Source: Agrobacterium vitis | GTDB taxonomy: Bacteria > Pseudomonadota > Alphaproteobacteria > Rhizobiales > Rhizobiaceae | DNA length: 64,000 bases | Assembly: GCF_037039395.1 (NCBI RefSeq) | Contig: NZ_CP146244.1 | Span: 248,001-312,000, forward strand | Reading direction: 5' to 3' | Part shown: positions 9,520 through 18,379 of the stretch, one piece after another | How positions within the stretch are numbered: the stretch's first letter is position 1 | Layout of the letters: each line of letters opens with the position of its first letter | Translations under genes and position numbers: made by a program | The notes under the pieces: model-generated | What the model was told of the DNA's origin: nothing | Database searches by the model: none | What the model saw: only the letters and a program-made list of their open reading frames with translations

Positions 9520-9545
9520 GGGCAGGCGAATAGGCGGAAGCGCGG

Positions 9546-10646
9546 CTACCAGACCAGGCCGCGTGCCGCCACATCTTCCACCCGCGTCACCACACCATCC
9601 CGGTGAAATGTCATGATGTCGTAAAGGTTTGACACCACGCAGGTGTGGTTGGGAATGATCCACACTTTCTCGCCGATCTCTGGCCGTCTGCCGGTAATTT
9701 TCGACAGATCGACGGTGCCGTGTTCTTCGGACAGGCCGGTAATGACGGCATCCGGGTAGTCGACAATCAAGCCATAATCGCTAAAGCCGAGCAGATCGGA
9801 TGTCAGCGCTTTGGAGCCGGCATCCAGAATGGCGCGGTCCGGTGTCGGACGTGACACGACGGTGGCTAGGATATGCATGGCGCAATCGTCAAGCGTGCCG
9901 TGCCCTGCCTTCGCCATGCTCCGGTCGCTATAGATATAGGTTCCAGCCCGATGTTCGGTTGCCGATGGCACGAGATGGGCGGAAAACAGGCTTGGCGTCC
10001 CACCATTTGAGACAATAGGACAGGCAATGCCGAGAGTGGCAAGGCTGGCGAGGATTTGGGCAAAAAAGCTTTCAACCACCAGCTCGGTGTGAGCTTTGGG
10101 ATATGTCATCACTCCACCGAACCGCAGTGTGTTGCTGGCGAAAATCGCTTGTGCCAGGCCAACCGCGTCTGATGGTGTCTGCACCCCGCAGCGTCCCGCA
10201 CCGGTGTCGCATTCCACCAGCACGGTCAAAGGTTTGCGATCTGCAAAATAGTTTGAAAGGCCTTCCACGGTCACGATGCTGTCGGCCACCACCTTCAGGC
10301 CGGAAATCCGTTCATTCAGGGCAGCAAGTCTCACGAGCTTTTCAGGCCCAAGAATATTGAAGGTAATCAATATGTCCTCGAACCCGGCATCGGCAAACAC
10401 CTCGGCCTCGGTGATTTTCTGGCAATTGATGCCGGTAGCGCCTGCCTCTTGCTGTTGGCGCGCCAGGGCCGGAATCTTGTGGGTCTTGATATGCGGGCGA
10501 AAGGCAAGGCCGTGGGCATCCATATAGGACTGAACCCGGGCGATATTGGCGGTAAGCCGATTCTCGTCAATCAGCGGCAGCGGGGTCGACAGCGAGAGAA
10601 CCGTATCGCCGGGTCTTGGACCTGGTCTGTCAATTGGGCGGTTCAT
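9546..10646 (-). CDS. D-threonine aldolase / D-serine dehydratase-like PLP enzyme
   Basis: A fold-type III PLP enzyme of about 366 residues. The alanine-racemase-like N-terminal barrel carries the PLP lysine in RPHIKTHK near residue 58. The C-terminal D-serine-dehydratase-like domain has the metal-binding H-x-C motif in IPNHTCVVSNL. Family members cleave D-threonine or beta-hydroxy-D-amino acids, or dehydrate D-serine. The start at 10646 is one base past the stop of the upstream M81 gene. Its presence in an amino-sugar locus suggests that a D-amino acid or hydroxy-amino acid is released from the imported compound; this is inference. Confidence 0.85.
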   Translation of the reverse strand: MNRPIDRPGPRPGDTVLSLSTPLPLIDENRLTANIARVQSYMDAHGLAFRPHIKTHKIPALARQQQEAGATGINCQKITEAEVFADAGFEDILITFNILGPEKLVRLAALNERISGLKVVADSIVTVEGLSNYFADRKPLTVLVECDTGAGRCGVQTPSDAVGLAQAIFASNTLRFGGVMTYPKAHTELVVESFFAQILASLATLGIACPIVSNGGTPSLFSAHLVPSATEHRAGTYIYSDRSMAKAGHGTLDDCAMHILATVVSRPTPDRAILDAGSKALTSDLLGFSDYGLIVDYPDAVITGLSEEHGTVDLSKITGRRPEIGEKVWIIPNHTCVVSNLYDIMTFHRDGVVTRVEDVAARGLVW

Positions 10647-10647
10647 C

Positions 10648-12129
10648 TCAGGCAGTCTCCGTGTCCTGGGCAAGGTTGAAAGGGTCGGCAATGATCGGCC
10701 AGATATCGCGACGAACGCGCCGATAAGGGTTGGTGGCCGGATTATTGGGATAAGGTGATCCCGCTGAACAGTAAAGGATCTCCGAGGCGATCTTCGAAAA
10801 TGCCGCATAGAAATGATTGGTGGATTTGATCGCAAGGATATGTTTGGAGGTTGGATCGATACCGAGTGCTGTGAACAGCGAAGGGTCGTAGCTTTGCACG
10901 CGAACGGAACTCAGCACGATGTCGATACCGTTCAGGTGGATATGAGCGGCGTCGCCAAACGGGGCGACACTTTCGCCAAACCGCATTTCTGCGTTGGGTA
11001 CGAGTTTTACCACCCTCACCAATCCATCGATCGGGTTGCCGGTTCCCGGCGCGGATTTCGCACCAAAGCGCAGCGGGATCTCCGCTCCTTCGCCAGCGGC
11101 CATGCAAATCTGCACGGCAATTGGGTCCCAGATCATGCCGACCGCTGTATTGGTTGCGCCCCGCGCCAGAAGTTCCTCAAGCAGGACCGTCGCATCACCC
11201 GCCGTGCCGCCGCCGGGATTGTCCCACATGTCGGCAATCACGACAGGCCCGGATGGATTTGCGAGCGCCTCTGCCACGGCCTGTTTTTCGTCGATCTGCG
11301 GCATCATGAACGTGCCGCGTTTTTCAAACAGTTCAAGGCCAAGGCTGCGGGCCAGCATCTGGCCTTTTTCGGCCTTGCCATTGGTGATGGCAATGGTTTT
11401 CGTCCCCATTTCCGGCACGTCGCCTGCCATGAACCCGTGAATGACCGAGAGCGACAGGACATCGGCATCGTCCTGTTCGATCTGCATCAGTTTGTCTACA
11501 AAACCGCGCATCGGCTGGCGCGACGTCGGGAAGACATCGATCATCCGGCAATCGAACACCGACATGACGGGGGTAATGCTGCCTTCCAGCGTATCAACGA
11601 CGATCCGCCAGAGATCGTGAGCGCGGTCAACGAAATCGGTATGGGGAAATTCCTTGAAGACAACGAACACATCCGCCGCCTCAACCCGCTTGCCCGTCAG
11701 GTGGCTATGCGGGTCCAGTTCTGCGGCAAGCAGCACATCCGGCCCGATAATGGCGCGGATGCGGCTCAGGAAATCGCCTTCCGGGTCGAGATAGCCATCC
11801 GCCACCATGGCGCCGTGCAGGCCGAGCACGACGGCATCGACGGGAAGTGCTGCCGTCAACTGATCGAGGATTTCGTCGCGCAGGCTCTCATAGGTCTGCC
11901 GATTGACGAGCCCGGCCGGATCGGCCCAGGTCGCGGTGCCTTCAATCAGCACCCAGCCTTTCTGGCCGCATACCTCCCGGCCAACGGTGATTGGCGCTGT
12001 GCACAGCGTTGGGGTTGCCGGGTGCTGCCCGGGTGGCGCGTAAAGGGAAGCCTCGAAAGCACGCCGGTCGATGCAGATCGGCGAGAACGTGTTGGTTTCC
12101 GTTGCAAGGGCGGCTGTAAAAATGCGCAC
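10648..12129 (-). CDS. M81-family (MlrC/microcystinase C-like) metallopeptidase, copy 1
   Basis: About 493 residues. The N-terminal motif RIFTAALATETNTFSP, then GLHGAM, ELDPHSHLT and DMWDNPGGGTAGD, are hallmarks of the M81 family, whose founding member MlrC hydrolyses linear peptide products of microcystin. Most family members have unknown substrates. The GTG at 12129 was chosen because GGAGG sits seven bases upstream and the family homology begins directly after it. It is co-transcribed with the SnoaL-like gene before it and the PLP enzyme after it. A second M81 gene lies at 16804 in the divergent operon. Confidence 0.87.
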   Translation of the reverse strand: MRIFTAALATETNTFSPICIDRRAFEASLYAPPGQHPATPTLCTAPITVGREVCGQKGWVLIEGTATWADPAGLVNRQTYESLRDEILDQLTAALPVDAVVLGLHGAMVADGYLDPEGDFLSRIRAIIGPDVLLAAELDPHSHLTGKRVEAADVFVVFKEFPHTDFVDRAHDLWRIVVDTLEGSITPVMSVFDCRMIDVFPTSRQPMRGFVDKLMQIEQDDADVLSLSVIHGFMAGDVPEMGTKTIAITNGKAEKGQMLARSLGLELFEKRGTFMMPQIDEKQAVAEALANPSGPVVIADMWDNPGGGTAGDATVLLEELLARGATNTAVGMIWDPIAVQICMAAGEGAEIPLRFGAKSAPGTGNPIDGLVRVVKLVPNAEMRFGESVAPFGDAAHIHLNGIDIVLSSVRVQSYDPSLFTALGIDPTSKHILAIKSTNHFYAAFSKIASEILYCSAGSPYPNNPATNPYRRVRRDIWPIIADPFNLAQDTETA

Positions 12130-12171
12130 GGAGTGGCCTCCAATCACGGTTGATGGTCAGATGGTTGGCGA

Positions 12172-12678
12172 TCAGGCGACGCTAATGGGGGTTGAGCCCA
12201 TCGGGTTGGGCAAATAGCCGGTAAAGCCTGAAATTTTCCAGCGGCCTTCGTGCAAGCGACAATAATAGAGCGTTTGCCATTGCATGGTGTCGAAACCGCC
12301 ATCGGCTTTTTTGATGCCGCCATCGAATTTTTTGCGCACTAAAGCCGTCTCGCCTTCGATTTCGATCTCTTCCAGCGTGGTGGTAAAGAAAATCGCCGTG
12401 CGCGGGTCTTCACCATGGCTCTGACCGGCAAAATCCTGGGCCTGGCGCAGCCATTCGTCGCGATAGGCCGCGAGATTGGGGAAGGTCAGGCGCCAATGGT
12501 CCGGATTGGTATCGCGATTGCCGTTGATGCCGATGAAGCCGTCCTCGACGAAATCGCCTTCCACCATCGACCAGTCTGCAGCCAGAAAAGCATCGATGTC
12601 GCGGGGCACCAGCATCTCCCAGATGGCATGGCGCGCAGTATCGGTTTCCGGGAAGGGGTTTTTGAAGGGATCGCGCAT
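12172..12678 (-). CDS. SnoaL/NTF2-like protein of unknown function
   Basis: A cytoplasmic protein of 168 residues with the look of an NTF2/SnoaL-like fold: an N-terminal helical part, then strands ending in WQTLYYCRLHEGRWKISGF. Such proteins are small-molecule isomerases, hydrolases or binding modules. ATG 12678 has AAGG eight bases upstream; an in-frame GTG at 12687 is possible. It is the first gene of the minus-strand operon with the M81 peptidase and the PLP enzyme, next to the palindrome at 12701. No specific activity can be assigned. Confidence 0.7.
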   Translation of the reverse strand: MRDPFKNPFPETDTARHAIWEMLVPRDIDAFLAADWSMVEGDFVEDGFIGINGNRDTNPDHWRLTFPNLAAYRDEWLRQAQDFAGQSHGEDPRTAIFFTTTLEEIEIEGETALVRKKFDGGIKKADGGFDTMQWQTLYYCRLHEGRWKISGFTGYLPNPMGSTPISVA

Positions 12679-12700
12679 CTCAGCCACCTTTGTCTAAATT

Positions 12701-12721
12701 ATTTTCATGTTCTATGAAAAT
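12701..12721. promoter_or_regulatory. Perfect inverted repeat between divergent operons (candidate RpiR operator)
   Basis: The arms ATTTTCAT (12701-12708) and ATGAAAAT (12714-12721) are perfect inverted repeats separated by five bases. The site lies between the SnoaL-like/M81/PLP operon on the minus strand and the RidA/RpiR/SDR/GH20 operon on the plus strand. It is a natural binding site for the RpiR-family regulator encoded at 13197. TGAAAAT also occurs in the inverted repeat at 3961-3977 upstream of the transporter operon. Assignment to RpiR is inference. Confidence 0.55.
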
Positions 12722-12790
12722 CCCTAGTCAAATTCGGTTTTCTATGGTGAATTGTCAATTGATTAAGAAAATAATTTGCATGAGGGCGAG

Positions 12791-13177
12791 ATGACGATCA
12801 AGCGATATGGTGCAGAAAAAGCAGGTGCCGGCGGGCAGAAACTGCCGTTTGCCCGGGCGGTTGAAGCGGATGGCTGGCTGCATGTCTCCGGCCAGGTGGC
12901 GATGGAAGACGGCGAGATCATTCAGGGTGGGATTGTCGAGCAGAGCCATAAGGCAATCGGCAACCTGATCGCCATTTTGCATGAGGCTGGCTATGGCGTG
13001 GAGCATGTCGTGCGCTGCGGCGTCTGGATTGATGATCCGCGGGATTTTTGGAGCTTCAACAAGATCTATCAAGGCTATTTCGGCGAACATCCGCCAGCCC
13101 GCGCCTGTGTGCAGGCCTCGATGATGGTTGATTGCAAGGTCGAGATCGACTGCATAGCCTATAAGGCGACCAAATAG
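12791..13177 (+). CDS. RidA-family (YjgF/YER057c/UK114) protein
   Basis: A 128-residue protein with the trimeric RidA fold, including GWLHVSGQVA, the arginine-bearing VVRCGVWIDDPRDF and the C-terminal PPARACVQASMMVDCKVEIDCIA. RidA proteins hydrolyse reactive enamines and imines made by PLP enzymes, giving ketoacids and ammonia. The ATG at 12791 has GAGGGCGAG upstream. It is the first gene of the plus-strand operon. It may detoxify or complete the reaction of the PLP enzyme at 9546-10646, which is an inference from proximity. Confidence 0.88.
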   Translation: MTIKRYGAEKAGAGGQKLPFARAVEADGWLHVSGQVAMEDGEIIQGGIVEQSHKAIGNLIAILHEAGYGVEHVVRCGVWIDDPRDFWSFNKIYQGYFGEHPPARACVQASMMVDCKVEIDCIAYKATK

Positions 13178-13196
13178 GGTTGGTTTGTGAGGGCTT

Positions 13197-14060
13197 ATGG
13201 ATATCTTTGCCACCATACAGGAAGATCGCGCGCAATTTTCGCCTTCCGAACAGCGGATTGCCGACATCCTCCTGAGTGAGCTGGATTTTGCCGTTGGCGC
13301 GTCGATCATCGAGCTGGCGGAAAAGGCGCAAGTGTCGCCGCCGACCGTGACCCGCTTTTGCCGCAGGCTTGGATGCCAGAGTTTTTCGGATTTCAAGGTC
13401 AATCTGGCGAAGACTGCCTATGTTGGCGTGCGTTACCTGAACCCGGAAGCGAAAAGCACCGAGCCGCAGGATGTTGCCGAGGACGTCATCACCAAGGCGC
13501 AGAATGCCCTGTTCATGATGCATCGCTCGCTGGATGCCGCCATGATCGAAAAGGTTGCGGACCGGATTTCCCGGGCCGAAATGATCTATGCATTCGGGTC
13601 GGGCGGCAATTCCTCGATGATTGCTTCGGAATTGCAGAACCGGCTTTTTCGGCTGGGGTCACGGGTTACGGCTTGCAACGATCACCATATGCAATTGATG
13701 CTGACGGCAGCGGCGCGCAGCAATGATATCATTGTCGGATCATCCTTCTCGGGGCGCAATCTGGAGCTGGCGCGCTGTTTCGAGCTGGCGCGTGACAACG
13801 GCATTACCACGATTGCCCTGACCCAGAGTGACAGCGCTGTCGCCAAGGCTGCCGAGCTGGTCGTTGGTATCGACCTACCGGAGGGCGATAATATCTTTCG
13901 CCCGACTTCGACCCGCTTTGCCTATCTGGCCATGGTCGATGTCATCGCTAGCCTGGTTGCCTATCGTAATCGCAAGCTTTCCATGGTGACGCTACGCCAT
14001 ATCAAACAACAATTGGTCGAACATCGCGATGGCGACGACCGTCAGATTCTCGGAGACTAG
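13197..14060 (+). CDS. RpiR/MurR-family transcriptional regulator with SIS domain
   Basis: A 287-residue regulator with an N-terminal RpiR helix-turn-helix (motif SIIELAEKAQVSPPTVTRFCRRLGC, about residues 36-60) and a C-terminal SIS domain (GSGGNSSMIASE, about residues 133-260) that binds phosphosugars. It is the second gene of the plus operon, 19 bases after RidA and one base before the SDR start. RpiR proteins typically control sugar-phosphate catabolism in response to the phosphorylated substrate. It is the likely regulator of both divergent operons through the palindrome at 12701-12721. Confidence 0.92.
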   Translation: MDIFATIQEDRAQFSPSEQRIADILLSELDFAVGASIIELAEKAQVSPPTVTRFCRRLGCQSFSDFKVNLAKTAYVGVRYLNPEAKSTEPQDVAEDVITKAQNALFMMHRSLDAAMIEKVADRISRAEMIYAFGSGGNSSMIASELQNRLFRLGSRVTACNDHHMQLMLTAAARSNDIIVGSSFSGRNLELARCFELARDNGITTIALTQSDSAVAKAAELVVGIDLPEGDNIFRPTSTRFAYLAMVDVIASLVAYRNRKLSMVTLRHIKQQLVEHRDGDDRQILGD

Positions 14061-14061
14061 G

Positions 14062-14838
14062 ATGGCGAAATCCGTGGCTGTGGTAACAGGTGCCGCCGGT
14101 GATATCGGGCGGGCAATTGCCAGCCGTCTTGCCGCAAGCCACGATGTGGTGGTGCTGGCCGATATTGATGGGACTGCGGTGAATACGGCTGCGGTCAGCC
14201 TCGGGTCCGGGGAGATATTCGTGCCTGTGGTCTGTGACGTCACCGACGAGGCCAGCATCGACGCTCTGACATTTGCGGTGCAGGGGTTTGGGGTGACCAG
14301 GACTCTCGTCAACAATGCTGGGGCGGCAAGGGCCGTCAGTCTGCACGACACCGATGCGACCATCTGGCGCCAGGACAACGCGCTCAATCTCGAAGCTGCA
14401 TTCCTGACCTTCAGGGCGTTGGAAAATCAGTTGAAGCAATCACAAGGCTCGGTCATCAATATTGCCTCGGTGAATGGCATGGCCGTGTTCGGCCATCCCG
14501 CCTATAGCGCGGCGAAGGCTGGGCTGATCCATCTGACCCGATTGATCGCGGTGGAATATGGCAAGTTCGGCATTCGCGCCAATGCCGTTGCGCCCGGCAC
14601 GGTGCGCACCCAGGCCTGGGAGGCGCGCGCCGCTGCCAATCCTGCCGTGTTCGAAGAGGCCAAGCGTTGGTATGCGCTGCAACGGATCGCCACCGCGCAG
14701 GATGTTGCTAATGCGGTATTTTTTCTGGCTGGCGATCAGGCTGCGGCCATTACCGGCGTCTGCCTTCCCGTCGATTGCGGGTTGACGGCAGGCCAAAGCG
14801 AACTCGCCCGGACATTTTCGCAATCCGAGCATTATTGA
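14062..14838 (+). CDS. Short-chain dehydrogenase/reductase (SDR)
   Basis: A 258-residue classical SDR. The TGAAGDIG cofactor motif lies near residue 10, NNAG near residue 90, and the catalytic YSAAK near residue 155, with a preceding serine in NIASVNG. It is probably a cytoplasmic NAD(P)-dependent oxidoreductase acting on a sugar or hydroxy acid. The start at 14062 directly follows the RpiR stop and is supported by GGAG in the end of that gene. The exact substrate is unknown. Confidence 0.88.
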   Translation: MAKSVAVVTGAAGDIGRAIASRLAASHDVVVLADIDGTAVNTAAVSLGSGEIFVPVVCDVTDEASIDALTFAVQGFGVTRTLVNNAGAARAVSLHDTDATIWRQDNALNLEAAFLTFRALENQLKQSQGSVINIASVNGMAVFGHPAYSAAKAGLIHLTRLIAVEYGKFGIRANAVAPGTVRTQAWEARAAANPAVFEEAKRWYALQRIATAQDVANAVFFLAGDQAAAITGVCLPVDCGLTAGQSELARTFSQSEHY

Positions 14839-14872
14839 TCCTCCATCCATTCAGAGTTTAAGGGGAACCGTC

Positions 14873-16792
14873 ATGGCTGAAGTCGCTTTTCGTCTGGACA
14901 ATTCTTGGTATCCTATCGAGGGCGATGACGGCGGTGGTTTCGTCTTCACCGTCTACAATTTATCGTCCGAGCCCATCAGCGGTTTCAAGCTTGCCTATAC
15001 TGCCTTGACGCGGGTGAAAGACGGTCCGGTCTGCGACAACGCGCTTTTCCTGCGGCGCAACGCCAATTTTCACCAGTTTACACCACCGGAAGGACTGGTC
15101 CTCGTGCCAGGAGCCTGCTGGCGGTTTACGGTTCAGGGTCTTTGGCGGCCCGCACGGCACCGCACGGATGGTGCAAAATCGGCTTATCTGACGCTTGCCG
15201 ATGGACGTCATGTCGCCGTCTCCGTCGACGATCTGATGCTGCAAGGCCGGGTGAGCGAACCTGCCCCCGTTCTGTTGCCGAAGGGTGAAGTCAGCAAGCC
15301 TTTTTCACTGCTGCCTTGGCCCGTCGAGGCGAACCTTGCTGCGGGCGATGGTTTTCCGGTGGCGATCTATCCCGCAAAGGACACGGATCTTCCCGGCTTG
15401 CAGGCGGTCGAGCGGGTCAATGCGCTTTACCGGCGGCTGTTTGCAGTTGGCCATGTGCCGTTTTCGCTGGCGCCGGTTGATCAGGGCAAGGCCTTGCGGC
15501 TAGACCATGATCCCGCACTCGGCGCATCCGCCTATCGGCTCGACTTTGCGCAGCAGATTACGCTGTCCTTTGGCGATGAAGCGGGACGGCAATATGGACT
15601 GACGGCATTGGCGCAAATGCTGCATGGAGCAAGACGGGACCCCGCGCAGTTTCAGTTTCCGGTCTCCGGCCAGATCAAGGATGCGCCGCGTTATGGCTGG
15701 CGCGGCTGCCATCTGGATGTGTCCCGGCAATTTTATCCGACGCAGGACGTGCTGCGGCTGATCGACATCATGGCCTGGATGAAGCTGAACATTTTCCACT
15801 GGCACCTGACCGATGATGAAGCCTGGCGGTTGGAAATCAAGGCCTACCCGCAACTGACGACTATCGGCGTGCTGCGTGGCCCGGCTGAGCCGATGTTGCC
15901 GCAGCTTGGCAATGGCGCGGAGCCGGTCGGTGGTTTTTACACCCAGGAGGATGTTGCACACATCGTCGCCCATGCCGCTTTGTTGCATGTCGAAGTCGTG
16001 CCTGAGATCGATATTCCAGGTCATAGCACCGCGATCCTGGCGGCCTTGCCTGAGCTGGTCGATGGCCAGGAAGCACCTGACAGCTATCGTTCCGTCCAGG
16101 GCTATCCGAATAACGCCCTCAACCCAGCCATTGAGCAGACCTATGCGTTTCTCGGCAAGGTCTTGGATGAAATGGCGAGGCTGTTTCCCTCCGATCTCGT
16201 GCATGTCGGCGGTGATGAGGTTGCGGCGAATACCTGGATGGCCTCGCCGCTAGCGAAAAAGCTGATGGAGCAGGAGGGCATTGACGGCACATTTGGGCTG
16301 CAAAGCCATTTCATGAAGCGCATTCAGCAGATGCTGAAAGAACGCGGCAAGAAACTGGCCGGTTGGGACGAAGTATCCCACGGCGGCGGTGTCGATCCGC
16401 AGGGAACACTGCTGATGGCCTGGCAGAAGCCGGAGGTTGGGTTGGATCTGGCGCGGCAGGGCTATGATGTGGTGATGACGCCGGGTCAGGCCTATTATCT
16501 CGATATGGTGCAGGACGAGGCGTGGCAGGAGCCGGGCGCCAGCTGGGCCGGCACCGTGCCGCCGCACCATACCTACACCTATGAGGCCGTCGCAGAGTTT
16601 CCTGAGGAATTAAAGCCGAGGATGCGGGGTGTGCAGGCCTGTATCTGGTCGGAGCATTTCCTGAACCGCGATTACTTTAACCACCTCGTCTTCCCCCGCC
16701 TGCCAGCTGTTGCCGAGGCCGCCTGGACCCCCAGGGATCAGAAGGACTGGCTGCGGTTTGCAGCGCTCGCGCCGCTGATGCCACATTTTTAA
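14873..16792 (+). CDS. Glycoside hydrolase family 20 beta-N-acetylhexosaminidase
   Basis: A 639-residue GH20 enzyme. It has an N-terminal beta domain, the GH20b domain, and a TIM barrel with RGCHLDVSRQF, NIFHWHLTDDEAWRLE, PEIDIPGHS and the catalytic pair in VHVGGDEV (Asp-Glu, near residue 447). It removes terminal beta-linked GlcNAc or GalNAc. No signal peptide is visible, so it probably acts in the cytoplasm on imported oligosaccharides. It sits in the RpiR operon and would feed NagA and the ROK kinase. Confidence 0.94.
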   Translation: MAEVAFRLDNSWYPIEGDDGGGFVFTVYNLSSEPISGFKLAYTALTRVKDGPVCDNALFLRRNANFHQFTPPEGLVLVPGACWRFTVQGLWRPARHRTDGAKSAYLTLADGRHVAVSVDDLMLQGRVSEPAPVLLPKGEVSKPFSLLPWPVEANLAAGDGFPVAIYPAKDTDLPGLQAVERVNALYRRLFAVGHVPFSLAPVDQGKALRLDHDPALGASAYRLDFAQQITLSFGDEAGRQYGLTALAQMLHGARRDPAQFQFPVSGQIKDAPRYGWRGCHLDVSRQFYPTQDVLRLIDIMAWMKLNIFHWHLTDDEAWRLEIKAYPQLTTIGVLRGPAEPMLPQLGNGAEPVGGFYTQEDVAHIVAHAALLHVEVVPEIDIPGHSTAILAALPELVDGQEAPDSYRSVQGYPNNALNPAIEQTYAFLGKVLDEMARLFPSDLVHVGGDEVAANTWMASPLAKKLMEQEGIDGTFGLQSHFMKRIQQMLKERGKKLAGWDEVSHGGGVDPQGTLLMAWQKPEVGLDLARQGYDVVMTPGQAYYLDMVQDEAWQEPGASWAGTVPPHHTYTYEAVAEFPEELKPRMRGVQACIWSEHFLNRDYFNHLVFPRLPAVAEAAWTPRDQKDWLRFAALAPLMPHF

Positions 16793-16803
16793 GGAAATCG
16801 GAC

Positions 16804-18270
16804 ATGGAACTTCGAATTGCCGTTGGTGGCATTCATACAGAATGCAGCACGTCATCGCCGGTGCTGATGCAGATCGAGGATTTTCGCGTGCTGCGCGGTG
16901 ATGATCTTCTTGCCGCCGATTATTTCAGCTTTCTTGGCACGGATGGGCTGAAACCTTTGCCCTTGCTGCATGCCCGCGCTGTTCCAGGAGGCCCGGTTTT
17001 GCGCCAGACCTATGAGAGTTTCAAGGCCGAATTCCTGGAAAGGTTGCAGGCCGCTCTGCCGGTGGACGGGCTCTATCTCGCCATGCATGGCGCCATGAAT
17101 GTCGAAGGCATTGATGATGCCGAGGGTGATTGGATCGCTTCTGCCCGCGCCGTGGTTGGATTGGATTGCCCGGTTGCTGCAAGCTATGATCTGCATGGCA
17201 ATGTCACCCAGAAAATCATCGATCAACTGGATATTTTCGCCGGTTACCGGACCGCGCCGCATATCGATGTGCGCGAAACCATGGTCCGGGCCTGGGACAT
17301 GTTGGTAAAAGCACTGCGGACCGGCGAAAAGCCTGGGATCGCCTGGGCGCCTGTGCCGGTTCTTCTTCCCGGAGAACGAACGTCTACCGAAGACGAGCCG
17401 GCCAAAAGCCTTTACTTGCAATTGCCCCAGCATGATCAGCGACCGGGCATATGGGATGCCAATCTGATGGTTGGTTATGTCTGGGCCGACGAGCCACGCG
17501 CCACGGCCTGTGCCGTGGTCACAGGCGTGGATCGAAGCGAGGCACAAAAGGTGGCTGAAGAGATTGCCCGGTCTTACTGGGAAGCGCGCCATGCCTTCCG
17601 GTTCGGCCCGGTGACGGGTTCTTTGAATGACATGCTGAATATCGTCGAAAAGACCCAGACCCGGCCGATTATTCTGGCTGATTCCGGCGACAACCCGACC
17701 GGCGGTGGCGTTGGCGACCGCGCCGATGTGTTAGCGGCATTGATTGCTCGTAATTTCGACGGGGCTGTGATTGGCGGGATTACCGACAAGCCCGCAGTCG
17801 ATGCCTGTTTTTCCGCGGGCGTCGGGGCGAAATTGGCACTGAAGGTCGGTGGCTCACTCGATCCGGCAAGCCCGTCGGTTGAGGTGAATTGCGAGGTGCT
17901 TCGGCTGGATGATCCGGGTGTGGCAACGGAGCGTCAGGCCATCGTCAAAATCGGTGGTATTACCCTTATTCTCGCCAGCAAGCGCAGGCCCTACCACAAT
18001 CTGGCCGATTTCACCCGGCATGGCATTGATCCGAAAGCGGTGCGGTTGCTGGTGGTAAAGTCGGGCTATCTTTCTCCCGAGCTTCAGCCAATTTCCAATC
18101 CGAACCTGATGGCGCTGACCGATGGGGTCATCAACCAGGATATCGAAGCCTTGCCGAGCAAGCGCCGCAAACAACCGACCTATCCCTTCGTCAAGGATTT
18201 CGACTATCAGCCGCAAGCAACGACTTCAGCGCGTTGGACGGATAGCGACAATCGTGAAGGCGCAGACTGA
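16804..18270 (+). CDS. M81-family (MlrC-like) metallopeptidase, copy 2
   Basis: A 488-residue protein with the M81 motifs GGIHTECSTSSP, AMHGAM, YDLHGNV and ADSGDNPTGGG. It is a clear but divergent paralogue of the protein at 10648-12129, and the two lie in opposite operons around one control region. It begins 11 bases after the GH20 gene. Two M81 enzymes beside a hexosaminidase suggest cleavage of amide or peptide bonds in a glycoconjugate. The real substrates of most M81 proteins are unknown. Confidence 0.87.
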   Translation: MELRIAVGGIHTECSTSSPVLMQIEDFRVLRGDDLLAADYFSFLGTDGLKPLPLLHARAVPGGPVLRQTYESFKAEFLERLQAALPVDGLYLAMHGAMNVEGIDDAEGDWIASARAVVGLDCPVAASYDLHGNVTQKIIDQLDIFAGYRTAPHIDVRETMVRAWDMLVKALRTGEKPGIAWAPVPVLLPGERTSTEDEPAKSLYLQLPQHDQRPGIWDANLMVGYVWADEPRATACAVVTGVDRSEAQKVAEEIARSYWEARHAFRFGPVTGSLNDMLNIVEKTQTRPIILADSGDNPTGGGVGDRADVLAALIARNFDGAVIGGITDKPAVDACFSAGVGAKLALKVGGSLDPASPSVEVNCEVLRLDDPGVATERQAIVKIGGITLILASKRRPYHNLADFTRHGIDPKAVRLLVVKSGYLSPELQPISNPNLMALTDGVINQDIEALPSKRRKQPTYPFVKDFDYQPQATTSARWTDSDNREGAD

Positions 18271-18302
18271 GCCCGTCAGAATTCCAGGCAAACTTTAAAC
18301 GA

Positions 18303-18317
18303 GAGATCAGCGATCTC
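18303..18317 (+). repeat. Short hairpin in the M81-MFS intergenic gap
   Basis: GAGATC (18303-18308) and GATCTC (18312-18317) form a perfect 6-bp stem with a 3-base loop. No T-run follows, so it is an mRNA hairpin or operator rather than a terminator. Confidence 0.35.
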
Positions 18318-18379
18318 ATTCCTCAAAGCTGTCTCCGGTAAAGCCAGCGGCAGCTTGTTTTCACAAAGATAGCGCGTTC

